Assembly: GCA_015852425.1 (NCBI GenBank)
Contig: JAAAIG010000016.1
Coordinates: forward strand, 84,874-115,810
DNA from: Gryganskiella cystojenkinii
Taxonomy: Eukaryota > Mortierellomycota > Mortierellomycetes > Mortierellales > Mortierellaceae
DNA length: 30,937 nucleotides
Reading direction: 5' to 3'
Each line of letters opens with the position of its first letter. The first letter of the stretch is position 1. Of this stretch, positions 1 to 9,143 are shown one piece after another. Position numbers and translations under genes: made by a program. The notes beneath the pieces are model-generated. The model saw only the letters and a list, made by a program, of their open reading frames with translations, had not been told where the DNA came from and did not search any database.

Positions 1-405
1 AAAAAAAAAAGAAAAAGACAAACACTTCATCCAGGAAGCAGTCACTTTTTTAAAAAAGCATTTGCGATCCAAATCGTTCCTACATGAATAAGGCATGATC
101 ACGTGCATCACCCTGCATTTTTGCCGCCAAACCAAACCCTTCCCCAATGTATGCTCCAAAAAAAAAGTGAATCGCCACTTTGTCCTGCCCTCTCCTGTCT
201 CTTCTCTTCATGGCCGCATGCCAAGTGCCCAATTCTTACCCGACTCGACATTACATCACCTCAACCACAACCACAGACATTAATCTCATTCATTCCAATC
301 CACCACCACCACCAAAGGGACAAATATTGCCTTGTGCGCGAAAACCACACATAACCCTCGGCCGACGCGACCACAAGACGCATTCTCGCCTGGACTTCAA
401 AGACG
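1..405. promoter_or_regulatory. Upstream region of the NIMA-type kinase gene
   Basis: No gene is supported here. The window opens in a run of A. A CACGTG E-box lies at 100-105, about 300 bases before the kinase start codon, and the stretch from about 170 to 320 is rich in C, T and A as is common in fungal leaders. No convincing TATA box was found. Confidence 0.4.
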
Positions 406-3400
406 ATGCTTCAGGATGTGCAGATGGAGGGTTACGAGGCCCTCGAGTCCATCGGCTCGGGTTCCTTTGGCATGATTCGAAAAGTGAGGAGGAAGATTGA
501 TGGCCAGGTAACAACCAAAGCAGCATTGACATGTGTTAAAGCACACCAAGAAGAAAAGCCTAGGACTTTTCAAGCAGTGGCAAAAGGCAAAAGGTCAGAA
601 TTGCTTCCGCACCACAAAGAGGAACGCTAATCGAGTACGTTTTACACACGCGCCTTTGCTTCGGAAATAGATTCTTGCTCGAAAAGAAATTGACTTTCGA
701 AAGATGAACAACAAGGAAAAGGAACAACTCGTGGCAGAAGTCAATATCCTTAAGGATCTCAAGCACCCAAACATTGTCCAGTTCCTGGAAAGAGTCATTG
801 ATCGGGAACACAGCTTCATATACATTCTCATGGAGTACTGCGAAGGTGGCGATCTGGCATCTGTCATCAAGAGACACAAGGATCGGAAGTAAATGCTCCC
901 AAGATACATTCTGAATTTTCTTTCTAGGAAAAATGCTTGGACTTTGTCATTAACCTAGCGCTTGATCCTCTTTTTTTTTTTGCCGTTGCCGATGTTGATT
1001 AGAATGCCGATCCAGGAAGACTTTGTATGGAAGCTTACAGCACAACTTATTTCAGCCTTGCACGAGTGTCACTGTGGCCTGGTTCTGGATGAGCAATCAC
1101 AAAAGATGGTATCAAGGCAGATTCTCCATCGCGATTTGAAACCTGACAATGGTAACGTCTCATCATATGGATGAAGGACAAAAGTGTCCGATGAAAAAAT
1201 GAAGTAACTCTCTTTTGATTGCTGATATGACATTGCTTGCCCCGAAAAACTTTCCATCTAGTGTTCTTGGACGGCAAGAAGAACGTCAAGCTTGGAGATT
1301 TTGGATTGTCTCGATCGCTTTCTGATCCCAAATTGACATTCGCCAAGACTTATGTCGGGGTAAAGCACAAGTTTTTCACCTGTCATTAGAATCTTGCTTT
1401 GTAATAATTTCGACTGCGTACTTACTGATTACGTTTCACTCGTGCTCAATAGACTCCGTATTACATGTCGCCTGTAAGGATCTATCCCGTATCCCGTTTC
1501 ATTTAATCCTCGGGATCGCGGAACAACAATAGGACTGACAACCACTTGAATGTATCACTATAGGAACTCTTGAGCGAATCGCTTTATGATGCAAAATCAG
1601 ATATTTGGTCCCTTGGTTGTGTTATCTATGAGATGTGTGCTTTAGAGTAAGTATTTGGTTCACGAAAGTAGCCTTTTGCGTAGGCTTTATTGATAAATTT
1701 CTAACTCATATCCTCAACTGGCAAATCCAGACCCCCATTTCTTGCCGACTCTCAGGCGGCGCTTACGGCCAAGATCAAGTACGGGATGGTTTCAAGGATA
1801 CCGGGCAGATACTCTGATGAACTGAATCAAGTTATCAGAAGCATGCTTCAAGTGGATGTAAGACGTTGCTCAAGCATAGATAGACTGATCATTGAAATGG
1901 TGACACTCTTAGTGCTAACTCTGTACTCTTTAATTACTTTGAAATGTAGCCTCGCAGAAGACCTTCAACAACCGAGCTTCTTGCCCTGCCAAAGATGTCT
2001 CTATACACCAAGCAAATCGAACTGGACCAGCGGTAAAATATCCCTGTAAAATTGACTTGCCATTACCCTGGCGGATTTTGATCTAACAATGATTCTCTTT
2101 GGTATGTGACGATTAGGTTGGAGGAAGTCAAGGCTTCGAAAATGCATCTCATCGAGCAAGAAGGTCGACTCATGATTAAGGAAAACATGCTGCGTGATAC
2201 TGAGGCTGCTTTAAGGGCTGCGGAGCAAACTCTCAGAGAGAAGGAGACAGACTTGAATGCAAGAGAGGAGATTATTATCTCCAGAGAGTCCTCCTACGGC
2301 CAAAAGGAAGAGTATCTCCGAGTCAAAGAGCTGTCCTTGGTCGAGTGGGAGCAAAAACTCTCTCAGGAGCGGCGACACCTGGAAGAGAGTAGACGCGAGC
2401 TGATACGAGAGTACGAACGGGCACAGTCTAACGGGAATCAATCAGATGCTCACATGTTGATCGACAGCAAGGATCAGAGCACAAATGGCATGTCGTCAGA
2501 TACGCCAAAGAGTGCACCACCAAGACCATACTGGACAGCACCTGTGGCAAAGCCAAATATTTTTTCGACCATTTCAAAGGCTACTGGAAACGTTGGAGCA
2601 TTCTCGAACACCCACATCAACACCAACGCGGGTACACAGGACCATCGACTGTCGCTCCGAGGGTGGGAAACGGGCACAGCGGGTGATCAAAGTGGCTCAA
2701 GAACTCTTCCTCGACGGAAAACTGCGCTAAGTGTTGGTCGACACTCCCTCCAGCCAACGTCATCATCGACTCTCAGAAACAGAAACCCGAGCGGGCCGAC
2801 CGACAATGGTGCTGCATCGCTGGGAACTACAGAGTCGGGATCTGTTGAGGTCACCCAGAACTCTATTTTCCACGCGCAGCCGCCCAGCCACTCAAAAAGT
2901 ATTAATGGAGCCACGAGGACGCAGACAAGCCAACTGTTTCCTTTCCAAGGGATCAATGTCAAGGAGTCAAGACTCTCAAGCAGATTGAGCCAAGGTGGTG
3001 TTTCAGCTGCAGGACCTTCCGATTCCCCAGGAATGTCTGGAGCACAAGCCTCAGTGGCCGCTGACATCCGAAAGTTTCGTGGAAAAACCAAGTCAGCATC
3101 GTCAATGGTCGCACAATTGTCTCTCTCGAGCTCGTCTGCGATCTCTATAGTGACAACTCCACCGGCAGCAACGGCAGGTGTCGGTCAGGAATCTACGAAC
3201 GGAAGTACCACCAACAAATTTGTTAACGGATCCAACTTCAACTTTACTCCTACCGTTTTCTCGACTTTTACGACTGCTGACGCCACAAACACCTCGACGT
3301 CTAACCAACCGACCGCGACTACGACTACGACAAGTTCAAATACCCCACTTTCCGAAGACTTGTCGTTGTCCAACCAACGCAGCGTAGCTAATACTTCGAG

Positions 3401-4082
3401 CAGGCTTTCAAACTTTTTTGGAGGTCGCCTTAACCAGTCTGCGAGCCTAAGCACAGCCACTACTACTACCACCGAAGGCTCCTCCAGTAAGAATGGTCAA
3501 GGATCTCAACCACTATCAGGCGTAACGTTGGTCTCCTCCAACGCCAACCAAAGCTACCTTTCACGGAGGCTGAACGCTAGCTCAACAACATCAAAAGGGA
3601 CAAGCTCTTCCGTAGCGTCGATCCGATTCCAACCCCAGAATCACCCTCGACCAGCAACAGCTCAAGCGATCTCGTCCACTGTGAATTCAGCGTCGTATTT
3701 CAGTGCGAGCCAGTCGAATGGCTCACATGGACCAGGGTCTGGAGGCGGATCAAAAACTTCATTGGAGGGACTTGGAGGTTCTGTAGGACAAGCAAGCATA
3801 GGAGGCATCGGAGGTATTACCTTTACATCGACCTCGGACCAGCATTCCACTTCTTCTTTGACGACGACCACACCCAAAAAGTTTCAAAGTCGAACCGGTG
3901 GCGATAATGGGTTATCCGATTCTAGTGGTGCTGCAAGGTCTGGTTCTCCGCCTGTGGACAACTACTTTAAGGATATGGATAATGCTATGGACTGGGACGA
4001 TATTCCGAGTCCGTTTATCAAGAAACCGTTTATGCGGCCACCACAACCTCCTTCGTCCTCCACCAAAAGTAGAAACTCGTAA
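406..4082 (+). CDS. nimA: NIMA/NEK2-type serine/threonine protein kinase, nine exons
   Basis: Predicted mitotic protein kinase of the NIMA/NEK2/Fin1/Kin3 family, which acts in mitotic entry and at spindle pole bodies. Proposed exons are 406-507, 671-888, 1003-1151, 1262-1359, 1453-1473, 1564-1646, 1731-1857, 1950-2032 and 2117-4082, all with GT-AG borders and joining in frame to 948 residues. Visible motifs are the glycine loop GSGSFG (17-22), catalytic K39, HRD (149-151), DFG (169-171) and TPYYMSPE (190-197). The kinase domain ends near residue 285. A long coiled coil follows (about 295-400), as in NEK2, then a Ser/Thr- and Gly-rich tail. Near the C-terminus is a short MDWDDIPSPF segment that looks like a conserved docking or phosphorylation motif. 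An in-frame ATG at 424 is an alternative start just before the glycine loop. All introns lie in or just after the kinase domain and the tail is one exon. Family call is firm; cellular role is inferred. Confidence 0.93.
1453..1473 (+). other. 21-base micro-exon of the NIMA-type kinase
   Basis: This exon encodes only TPYYMSP, the P+1 part of the activation segment. It is flanked by AG at 1451-1452 and GTAAGG at 1474-1479. It is required because the invariant kinase motif is missing otherwise. Both borders are phase 0, so skipping would keep the frame and remove T190 to P196. Confidence 0.85.
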
Positions 4083-4203
4083 TAGGAAATAGGAATAGGA
4101 ACAAGAACCGAACAACAACAACAAAAAAAAAGACCGACTGGTACATTTTCTTTATTGATCACGAATTGACTGAAATTATTGATCAGATATTGAAAAAAAA
4201 TTA

Positions 4204-4209
4204 TTTATT
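4204..4209 (-). terminator. Polyadenylation signal for the FHA-domain gene
   Basis: TTTATT on the plus strand is AATAAA on the minus strand, 83 bases past the stop codon at 4292. A second copy lies at 4151-4156. The 209-base spacer 4083-4291 holds both convergent 3' ends, so the two transcripts may overlap. Confidence 0.45.
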
Positions 4210-4291
4210 GATGGGTTGGCGTTGGTACAGAAAGGTGTTTTGAAAAGTGTTTATGGTGTGGGACTGTTGTTAACATTGCTATTGCTTCTCT

Positions 4292-6944
4292 CTAATCGGA
4301 CAGCCCTGAGAGTTCCGAGAGATCGTCCAAAGAATCATGTTGTGCGTCATCGTCGTCGTCATCGCTCTGAACTGCAGAGGCGATCGTAGTCGTCGTTGTC
4401 GTGGTCGTGGTCGTCGCGGCAGAGATACCCTTGCGCTTCTTGTCCGCCTGACGAGCCACAGCGGCTTTGCGTTTCCTGGCATCCGTGACAGGTGATTCTT
4501 CGGGTTCATCAGGATCATCCGAGGACGATGAAGGCTCTCCTGATTCTGCCAGTTTGCTCGACTCCTTGCCACGACGAGCAGATGCCGTGGGTTTGACGGC
4601 ATAGGGCGAGGCAGACTTGCGGTGGTAAGGCAGCTTTGGAGGCATCTTGAAGAAGTATTGCTTGTCCTGTTATTTCACACCGACAATAGTGAACGTGATT
4701 AGGATCGATTTGCAGTTTGTATAAATTGAAAATTGACGGATTAAATATAGACATCATCGATTATTTTTTTTTACCTTGAGTGTGCACTTGCGAGCACTTG
4801 GCATGACCTCTTGACGGGTCTGCTTGCGCATCAAGTTATGATCGCATTCCGGGATATAATACCACTGGTTCTCCAAAGGCTTGTTATACGCATCTTTGCC
4901 CTTACGTGTAATCTTTCCGACACAGCGAGCAGCCGTTAAACTCTGAAGCATCTGCTCCTTGATCTCGTCCGCATCCTGACTTGCCAGGATATTCGGTTGA
5001 CTCGTGATCATCTCGTCAAAGAGTTCGGTAAGCGTCATCGACTTCTTCTTGCGTGCAAAGACCAAGGTATCGATGATCATCTCGGTGTAATCCATGGGCG
5101 CTGCTGATGTGGTTTTCTTCGTCAAAGGGATCTCAGGTGAGGAGGACTCGCGAGAGAAGGAATCCTCCTCGCTCTCGACTGCTTTAGGGGCCTTAACAAT
5201 CAAAGCGGTTTCTTTGACCTGGACGGGTACAGGGGTGGAGATTGGTGTTACAGTCGCCTTGAGGACAGTGGCGGACTTGACGACGATCTCGGTCTCGATC
5301 TTGGTAATCGTACGTTCCGCAATTGCTGTTTGATCCTTGTGAATCTTTTCCGTTGAGTTGGTCTTTGAAACAGTAGAATCCTTCTTAATGGCGGGCACAG
5401 TTGCCTTTGGTACTGCCTGCTTGACAATCTTTTCGGGCTTGGAAGCCGAATCCTTGCTGGTCTTGGTCGACTCCATGGTGTCCTTGACGGCTTTCAATAG
5501 AGTCTCTGCTGTTGACGTCGATTTTTGCTTGGACTCCACTGTAGAGGCCGTCAACTCCTTGACGGACTTGACAGACAGGGTAGGCTTTTCTGACTTTTCA
5601 GATTTTTCCTTCTTCTCTTTCTTTTCCTTCTTGGCATCGTTGAACTTGACTGGTGCAACATTCTCGGAATTCTCGTCCCTGTGGATAGCCTTGGCTTTGG
5701 GTTTTGGTTGGGGGGTGGTCGGTGTATTGCTGATATTGTTGTTATGAGTGGTAGATGAGGTCAAAACCATCTTGTGAACTTTAGGGACTGAGGGTGTAGT
5801 CGCTGCCGCCTTGGGCTTGGGTGAAGGAGATGCCATAGGTGAAGCAAATGGTGATTGACTGGGTGAGAACTGTGGGCGGTTGTTGGAGTTGACTGACAAG
5901 GATCCCAAAGGTGCGCGAGTTTGAGCGGGTGCGAGGGATTGAGAGGCGTTGCTGCTGCTGGACCAAAAGATGTTGTCCTCGGACTGAGGGCTGTCAGGAG
6001 CATCACCACGATCATCACCAAAATCGTCCTCGCCATAACCTGCTGGGGTCACATCTGCAAGACGGTCAAAGACTGATCGGGGTCTGCCGGGGGAAGAGCC
6101 AAATTCGGTAGCAGCGTCCGAGGAAGGTGGGGGTGAGTTGAAAAGTGTCCTGGAAGTCGAAGACATGTCGTATTTGAGGGTCTTGTGGCGCATGCGAGCT
6201 GTTGGGGTAACCATACCGCTGGTAACGGGAGAGCTGAAAGGATCCCGCATGGGTGAAGACTTGGAGGGTGTAAGAAGTTGTTGCCTTTGTTGTTGTGGGT
6301 GATGGTCCGCATCCTGATGGTACTTGTGGTTGCTTTCAGCACGTTGAGGGGTAATCATTCCCAAGGGTGCTCTGTCCTGCTGAGTTTCTGCAGGTGAGGT
6401 TCCAGCAGGGATTCTGAAGAGCATCTTGACACCAACAAGGTCAACAATATCGCCGGCACGTAGAGTTGTCTGTTGTCCCGAGGGGTAACCGGTACCGTTG
6501 ATGCGGACACCGTTCTGACCGAGAACAGTAATCTGGAATGCAGCAGCCTCGTTGGACCACTGAACAATCGCATGCCGTCTCGAGACTTGTTTGTTGATTC
6601 GACCGAGGTTCAATGTCGCTTGAGAACCTCTACCGACGATGACGGGGGTGTCAAAGGAGGCTGTGAGGGCCATGGTCGGGGGTCGGGTTTTCTTTTGTCC
6701 TGGTTGTTTTGTAGTGTTATTGGTTGTGGGGGTAGAGGCAGTGGTCGTCTTTTGGGCCGCCTTCAGGAGGAGGTCCAGTCCGCCGATGTTTTCCTTGTTC
6801 CAGTCGGCTATTATAGAATAAAAGAGTGAAAGCGTGAGTATCACCGACCGTGTGTATGCACATAGAAAGAAGGCCAAGAGAAGGAACTGCTGCTATGGTT
6901 TTACCATCAATAGGGACTGGGGCGGATTGGTTCATCAGGTCCAT
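4292..6944 (-). CDS. FHA-domain protein with C-terminal winged-helix-like domain, TOS4/PLM2-like
   Basis: Probable nuclear phosphothreonine-binding regulator resembling yeast Tos4/Plm2, G1/S-expressed FHA proteins linked to checkpoint and chromatin control. Proposed exons in transcript order are 6944-6905, 6807-4775 and 4666-4292, with GT-AG borders, giving 815 residues. The last exon restores a continuous TLK-DKQYFFK segment that would otherwise be lost. The FHA domain (about 66-135) shows GRG (72-74), SRRH (89-92) and NG pairs at 112-113 and 117-118. A low-complexity middle rich in Ser, Thr, Pro and Lys follows. A folded block (about 586-665) ends in ENQWYYIPECDHN and looks like a winged helix. 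A Lys-rich, Asp-rich tail includes ten consecutive threonines. Residues 16-23 (WNKENIGG) contain a KEN tripeptide, a candidate APC/C degron. The Tos4 assignment rests on domain order and is moderately sure; the FHA call is strong. Confidence 0.8.
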
Positions 6945-6970
6945 TGTTGAATAAGACTGTCAGGTGGTAG

Positions 6971-6985
6971 TTGTTGTTGTTGTTG
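6971..6985. repeat. (TTG)5 microsatellite
   Basis: Five TTG units. On the minus strand these read CAA and lie 27-41 bases upstream of the FHA gene start codon, so they probably form part of its 5' leader. Confidence 0.7.
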
Positions 6986-7020
6986 TGGCTACGTGTGCGT
7001 GTGTACTTGTTGAAGAGGTA

Positions 7021-7038
7021 GATGATGATGATGATGAT
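7021..7038. repeat. (GAT)6 microsatellite
   Basis: Six perfect GAT units in the upstream region of the FHA gene. Confidence 0.85.
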
Positions 7039-7237
7039 CTCTAGAAGCGCGTCGTCCAATCAGCGGACCAGCGCAGATAGAGGTGATGAATGGAGTAAGT
7101 AGCGAGTCTGCCGAGGATGGAGAAGCCAATGAGTTGTTTGTTGTGCAGAAAAGAAGAAAAAAAAAAAATGATTGAATGATATCGCGCGTTGTCTTTGTTG
7201 GTGTGTTTTTTTCCGTTCGCCTCTCTTGTGTGGTGGG

Positions 7238-7243
7238 ACGCGT
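7238..7243. promoter_or_regulatory. ACGCGT (MCB) box upstream of the FHA gene
   Basis: A perfect ACGCGT lies 294 bases upstream of the FHA start codon. In yeasts this is the binding site of the G1/S factor MBF, and TOS4 is a known G1/S target. The site is seen in the sequence; its use here is inferred. Confidence 0.45.
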
Positions 7244-7362
7244 TTTTTGTCCGACTCTAGCCTTTTTTCTCGGCTCCCTTTTTTTTATCGTTTTAAGGAC
7301 ATCACAGAAAGGAAAATGTTCGCTTTTACTACCGTTTGCCACGTGCAATTCAACCGAATTAC

Positions 7363-7370
7363 TCACGTGA
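7363..7370. promoter_or_regulatory. TCACGTGA palindromic E-box
   Basis: A perfect 8-base palindrome of the type bound by bHLH factors such as Cbf1 and Pho4. A second CACGTG lies at 7340-7345, 24 bases away. It is about 320 bases upstream of the 382-residue gene. Confidence 0.45.
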
Positions 7371-7560
7371 CTTTCCCTAAGAAAAAAAGTTCTTTCACTT
7401 TCTGGTGTCTTCTTTGTTCCTTCGCGTTCCTTCAGATCAGGTCTCACCGTCTCGGTCCAACCATACAAAAGGGCAGGTTCCTTTTTTTTTTCTTTTTTTC
7501 TTCATAATCTATCCATTGACCTTTTCTTCGTCATTCTTTCCTGTTACTTCTCCTCCCTTG

Positions 7561-7590
7561 CTCACTCATTCACTCACTCGCTCACTCACT
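7561..7590. repeat. Imperfect CTCA/CACT tetranucleotide repeat
   Basis: A run of CTCACT-type units with a few substitutions, 96-125 bases before the start codon at 7686, in the presumed 5' leader. Confidence 0.6.
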
Positions 7591-7685
7591 GACACGGCCT
7601 GTCTTTTTCCCTCCTGTTCACATTCATTCGCACATTCGACTTCGCCCAAAAAGAAAGAATAAAATCCTTTCCTCTGTCTGTCCTC

Positions 7686-8834
7686 ATGTTCGCAAGGCAG
7701 GTCGATCCCTTCCAGGCCTACAACTCGGCCCTCTCCGCCGCAGAGAAACGCCACAAGGACCTGCTCGCACAAGAGGACTTTCAGCACGAAAAGGAGCTGA
7801 ATCAGAGACTTGGTCAGCAACAACAGCCTCCCCATATCGACAGCTCCAGCCGACGGAAACGATCCTTTGTCTTTGAGCCTGAATTTCTCTCTGCTCTCGA
7901 CTCCGCAGTGAGTGACAACAACACTAACAAACGACCATGCAAGAAAGCCAGATGTTCAGTCTCCTTCACAAGACCAGAATCGTCTCATCCTATCAAGCTC
8001 TCGACTCTCCCAAAGAAAGCTTCATCCTCGACAACAACTACGAACGGCGCTAGCATTGTCGATTTGTCCTCTGGTGAAGAGTTGGTGGCGTTGCATGTGG
8101 GTGACAGCGATCATAAGCGACGGAGAGAAAGCATTGCCGGTGCTCTCGAGGAAGAAGAGTCCCTGCGCGAGGTCTTTGATGTTCAGGAAGACGGTTCACT
8201 TCGTGCCACAATGGAACATGCACCCATCCAACCCTCCCCCACCAAAAGAGTCAAGATTCACAAAGCCAAGCCTTCTTCGCACCTCCACGTCTTGGCCCCG
8301 ATCGAGGAAGTCAAGGGCCGCAAGCCCAGTCCTACCAGCAACCGATTATTCAGTCACATCAGGAACAAGAACAAATATCGCAGCCAACAAACCAATACCA
8401 CCATCTCGAATACCGTCGCCTCCAGTTCAAGCGCTGACCTGGATGCATGGATGAGCGAGGATGATGAGGATGACTTGCCAAGACGGCTGCCAATCCCAAG
8501 ACCCGAACTACAAGCCCTCGTGCGGTATCAAGGCCCCAAGTCAATGTCATTGGCCGAGGGTGTTGATGCTTTTATCCGAGATCGTTTGAGCGACGAGTCT
8601 CTGTCGCTGCAGGATGCTCTAGGACACGAACTGGTCTTGTACCGAGGAGACCGAGGCGATATCACTTCTTCGCCAAGGGATTCACTCGCTGGTTCGAGTC
8701 TGTATCCGACTGAGATATTCTCTTCTACATCTACCACGGTGATCGAGGAGTTGGACGACGATGAGGATGATGACGGATCTCAATCCATAATCAACGATCT
8801 TCAAGATAAGATCATGGACATGGACCTTGACTAG
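7686..8834 (+). CDS. Hypothetical acidic, Ser-rich, probably nuclear protein (382 aa)
   Basis: I do not recognise this protein. It is a single uninterrupted reading frame of 382 residues that starts at the first ATG after a pyrimidine-rich leader. The N-terminus (about 7-48) is predicted helical with a run of four glutamines. Basic clusters RRKR (56-59) and KRPCKKAR (82-89) look like nuclear localisation signals, and a further KRVKIHK lies near the middle. Ser/Thr-rich stretches alternate with acidic patches, and the C-terminus is dominated by Asp and Glu and ends in an LQDKIMDMDLD helix-like segment. A poly(A) signal lies about 150 bases downstream. The length, codon usage typical of its neighbours and the promoter context support a real gene, perhaps a chromatin- or transcription-linked disordered protein, but no function can be assigned. 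Confidence 0.75.
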   Translation: MFARQVDPFQAYNSALSAAEKRHKDLLAQEDFQHEKELNQRLGQQQQPPHIDSSSRRKRSFVFEPEFLSALDSAVSDNNTNKRPCKKARCSVSFTRPESSHPIKLSTLPKKASSSTTTTNGASIVDLSSGEELVALHVGDSDHKRRRESIAGALEEEESLREVFDVQEDGSLRATMEHAPIQPSPTKRVKIHKAKPSSHLHVLAPIEEVKGRKPSPTSNRLFSHIRNKNKYRSQQTNTTISNTVASSSSADLDAWMSEDDEDDLPRRLPIPRPELQALVRYQGPKSMSLAEGVDAFIRDRLSDESLSLQDALGHELVLYRGDRGDITSSPRDSLAGSSLYPTEIFSSTSTTVIEELDDDEDDDGSQSIINDLQDKIMDMDLD

Positions 8835-9143
8835 AAAGGAGAAAATTCTCAAGTCAACTACTGCATAGCTCTGCTTCCTGTATACTACTTTTTTTTCGCA
8901 ACCTCTATTGCTACTGCCACCTCTCCCCACTCTTTTTTGCAATCAACAATGCATTGTACATAGTCCCCTTTCTATAACAAAAAAATAAATTGTTATCGAG
9001 ATACCATCTTCGCCCAAATACTGGACCCGGTGCCAAACCTTTTTTCTGTTCACTGTTTTCTGCATTCATTCTTTCATTCAGTTTTGGCTCTTTTTCTCAC
9101 TCGCATTGCACATTTCTCTTTCTGTAACTTTTCTCCATTCCTT
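8835..9143 (+). promoter_or_regulatory. Spacer with 3' end of the 382-residue gene and mutarotase leader
   Basis: No gene is seen. AATAAA at 8984-8989 is the likely poly(A) signal of the upstream gene. From about 9040 to 9143 the sequence is rich in T and C, as expected of a leader, and carries no upstream ATG in frame with the mutarotase. Confidence 0.5.

Larger units (their letters stand above)
6945..7685. promoter_or_regulatory. Divergent promoter region between the FHA gene and the 382-residue gene
   Basis: No gene is supported in these 741 bases. Visible elements are CCAAT at 7056-7060, ACGCGT at 7238-7243 (the MluI cell-cycle box bound by MBF in yeasts), CACGTG at 7340-7345 and the palindrome TCACGTGA at 7363-7370. 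The part from 7440 to 7685 is strongly pyrimidine-rich and is likely the leader of the plus-strand gene. Confidence 0.5.

Noticed and set aside
1858..1949. Reading through the GTAAGA at 1858 into VRRCSSIDRLI in the kinase
   Set aside because: It mimics a kinase C-terminal motif, but splicing to 1950 gives VDPRRRPSTTELLALP, a much better match to the conserved end of NIMA kinases.
5358..5747. Plus-strand frame of 129 hydrophobic codons
   Set aside because: Antisense to the Lys/Ser/Thr-rich middle of the FHA protein, which makes an apparent membrane-like sequence.
7912..8454. Plus-strand frame of 180 codons overlapping the 382-residue gene
   Set aside because: Alternative frame within a longer frame that has a better start, NLS-like clusters and proper end; no motif in this one.
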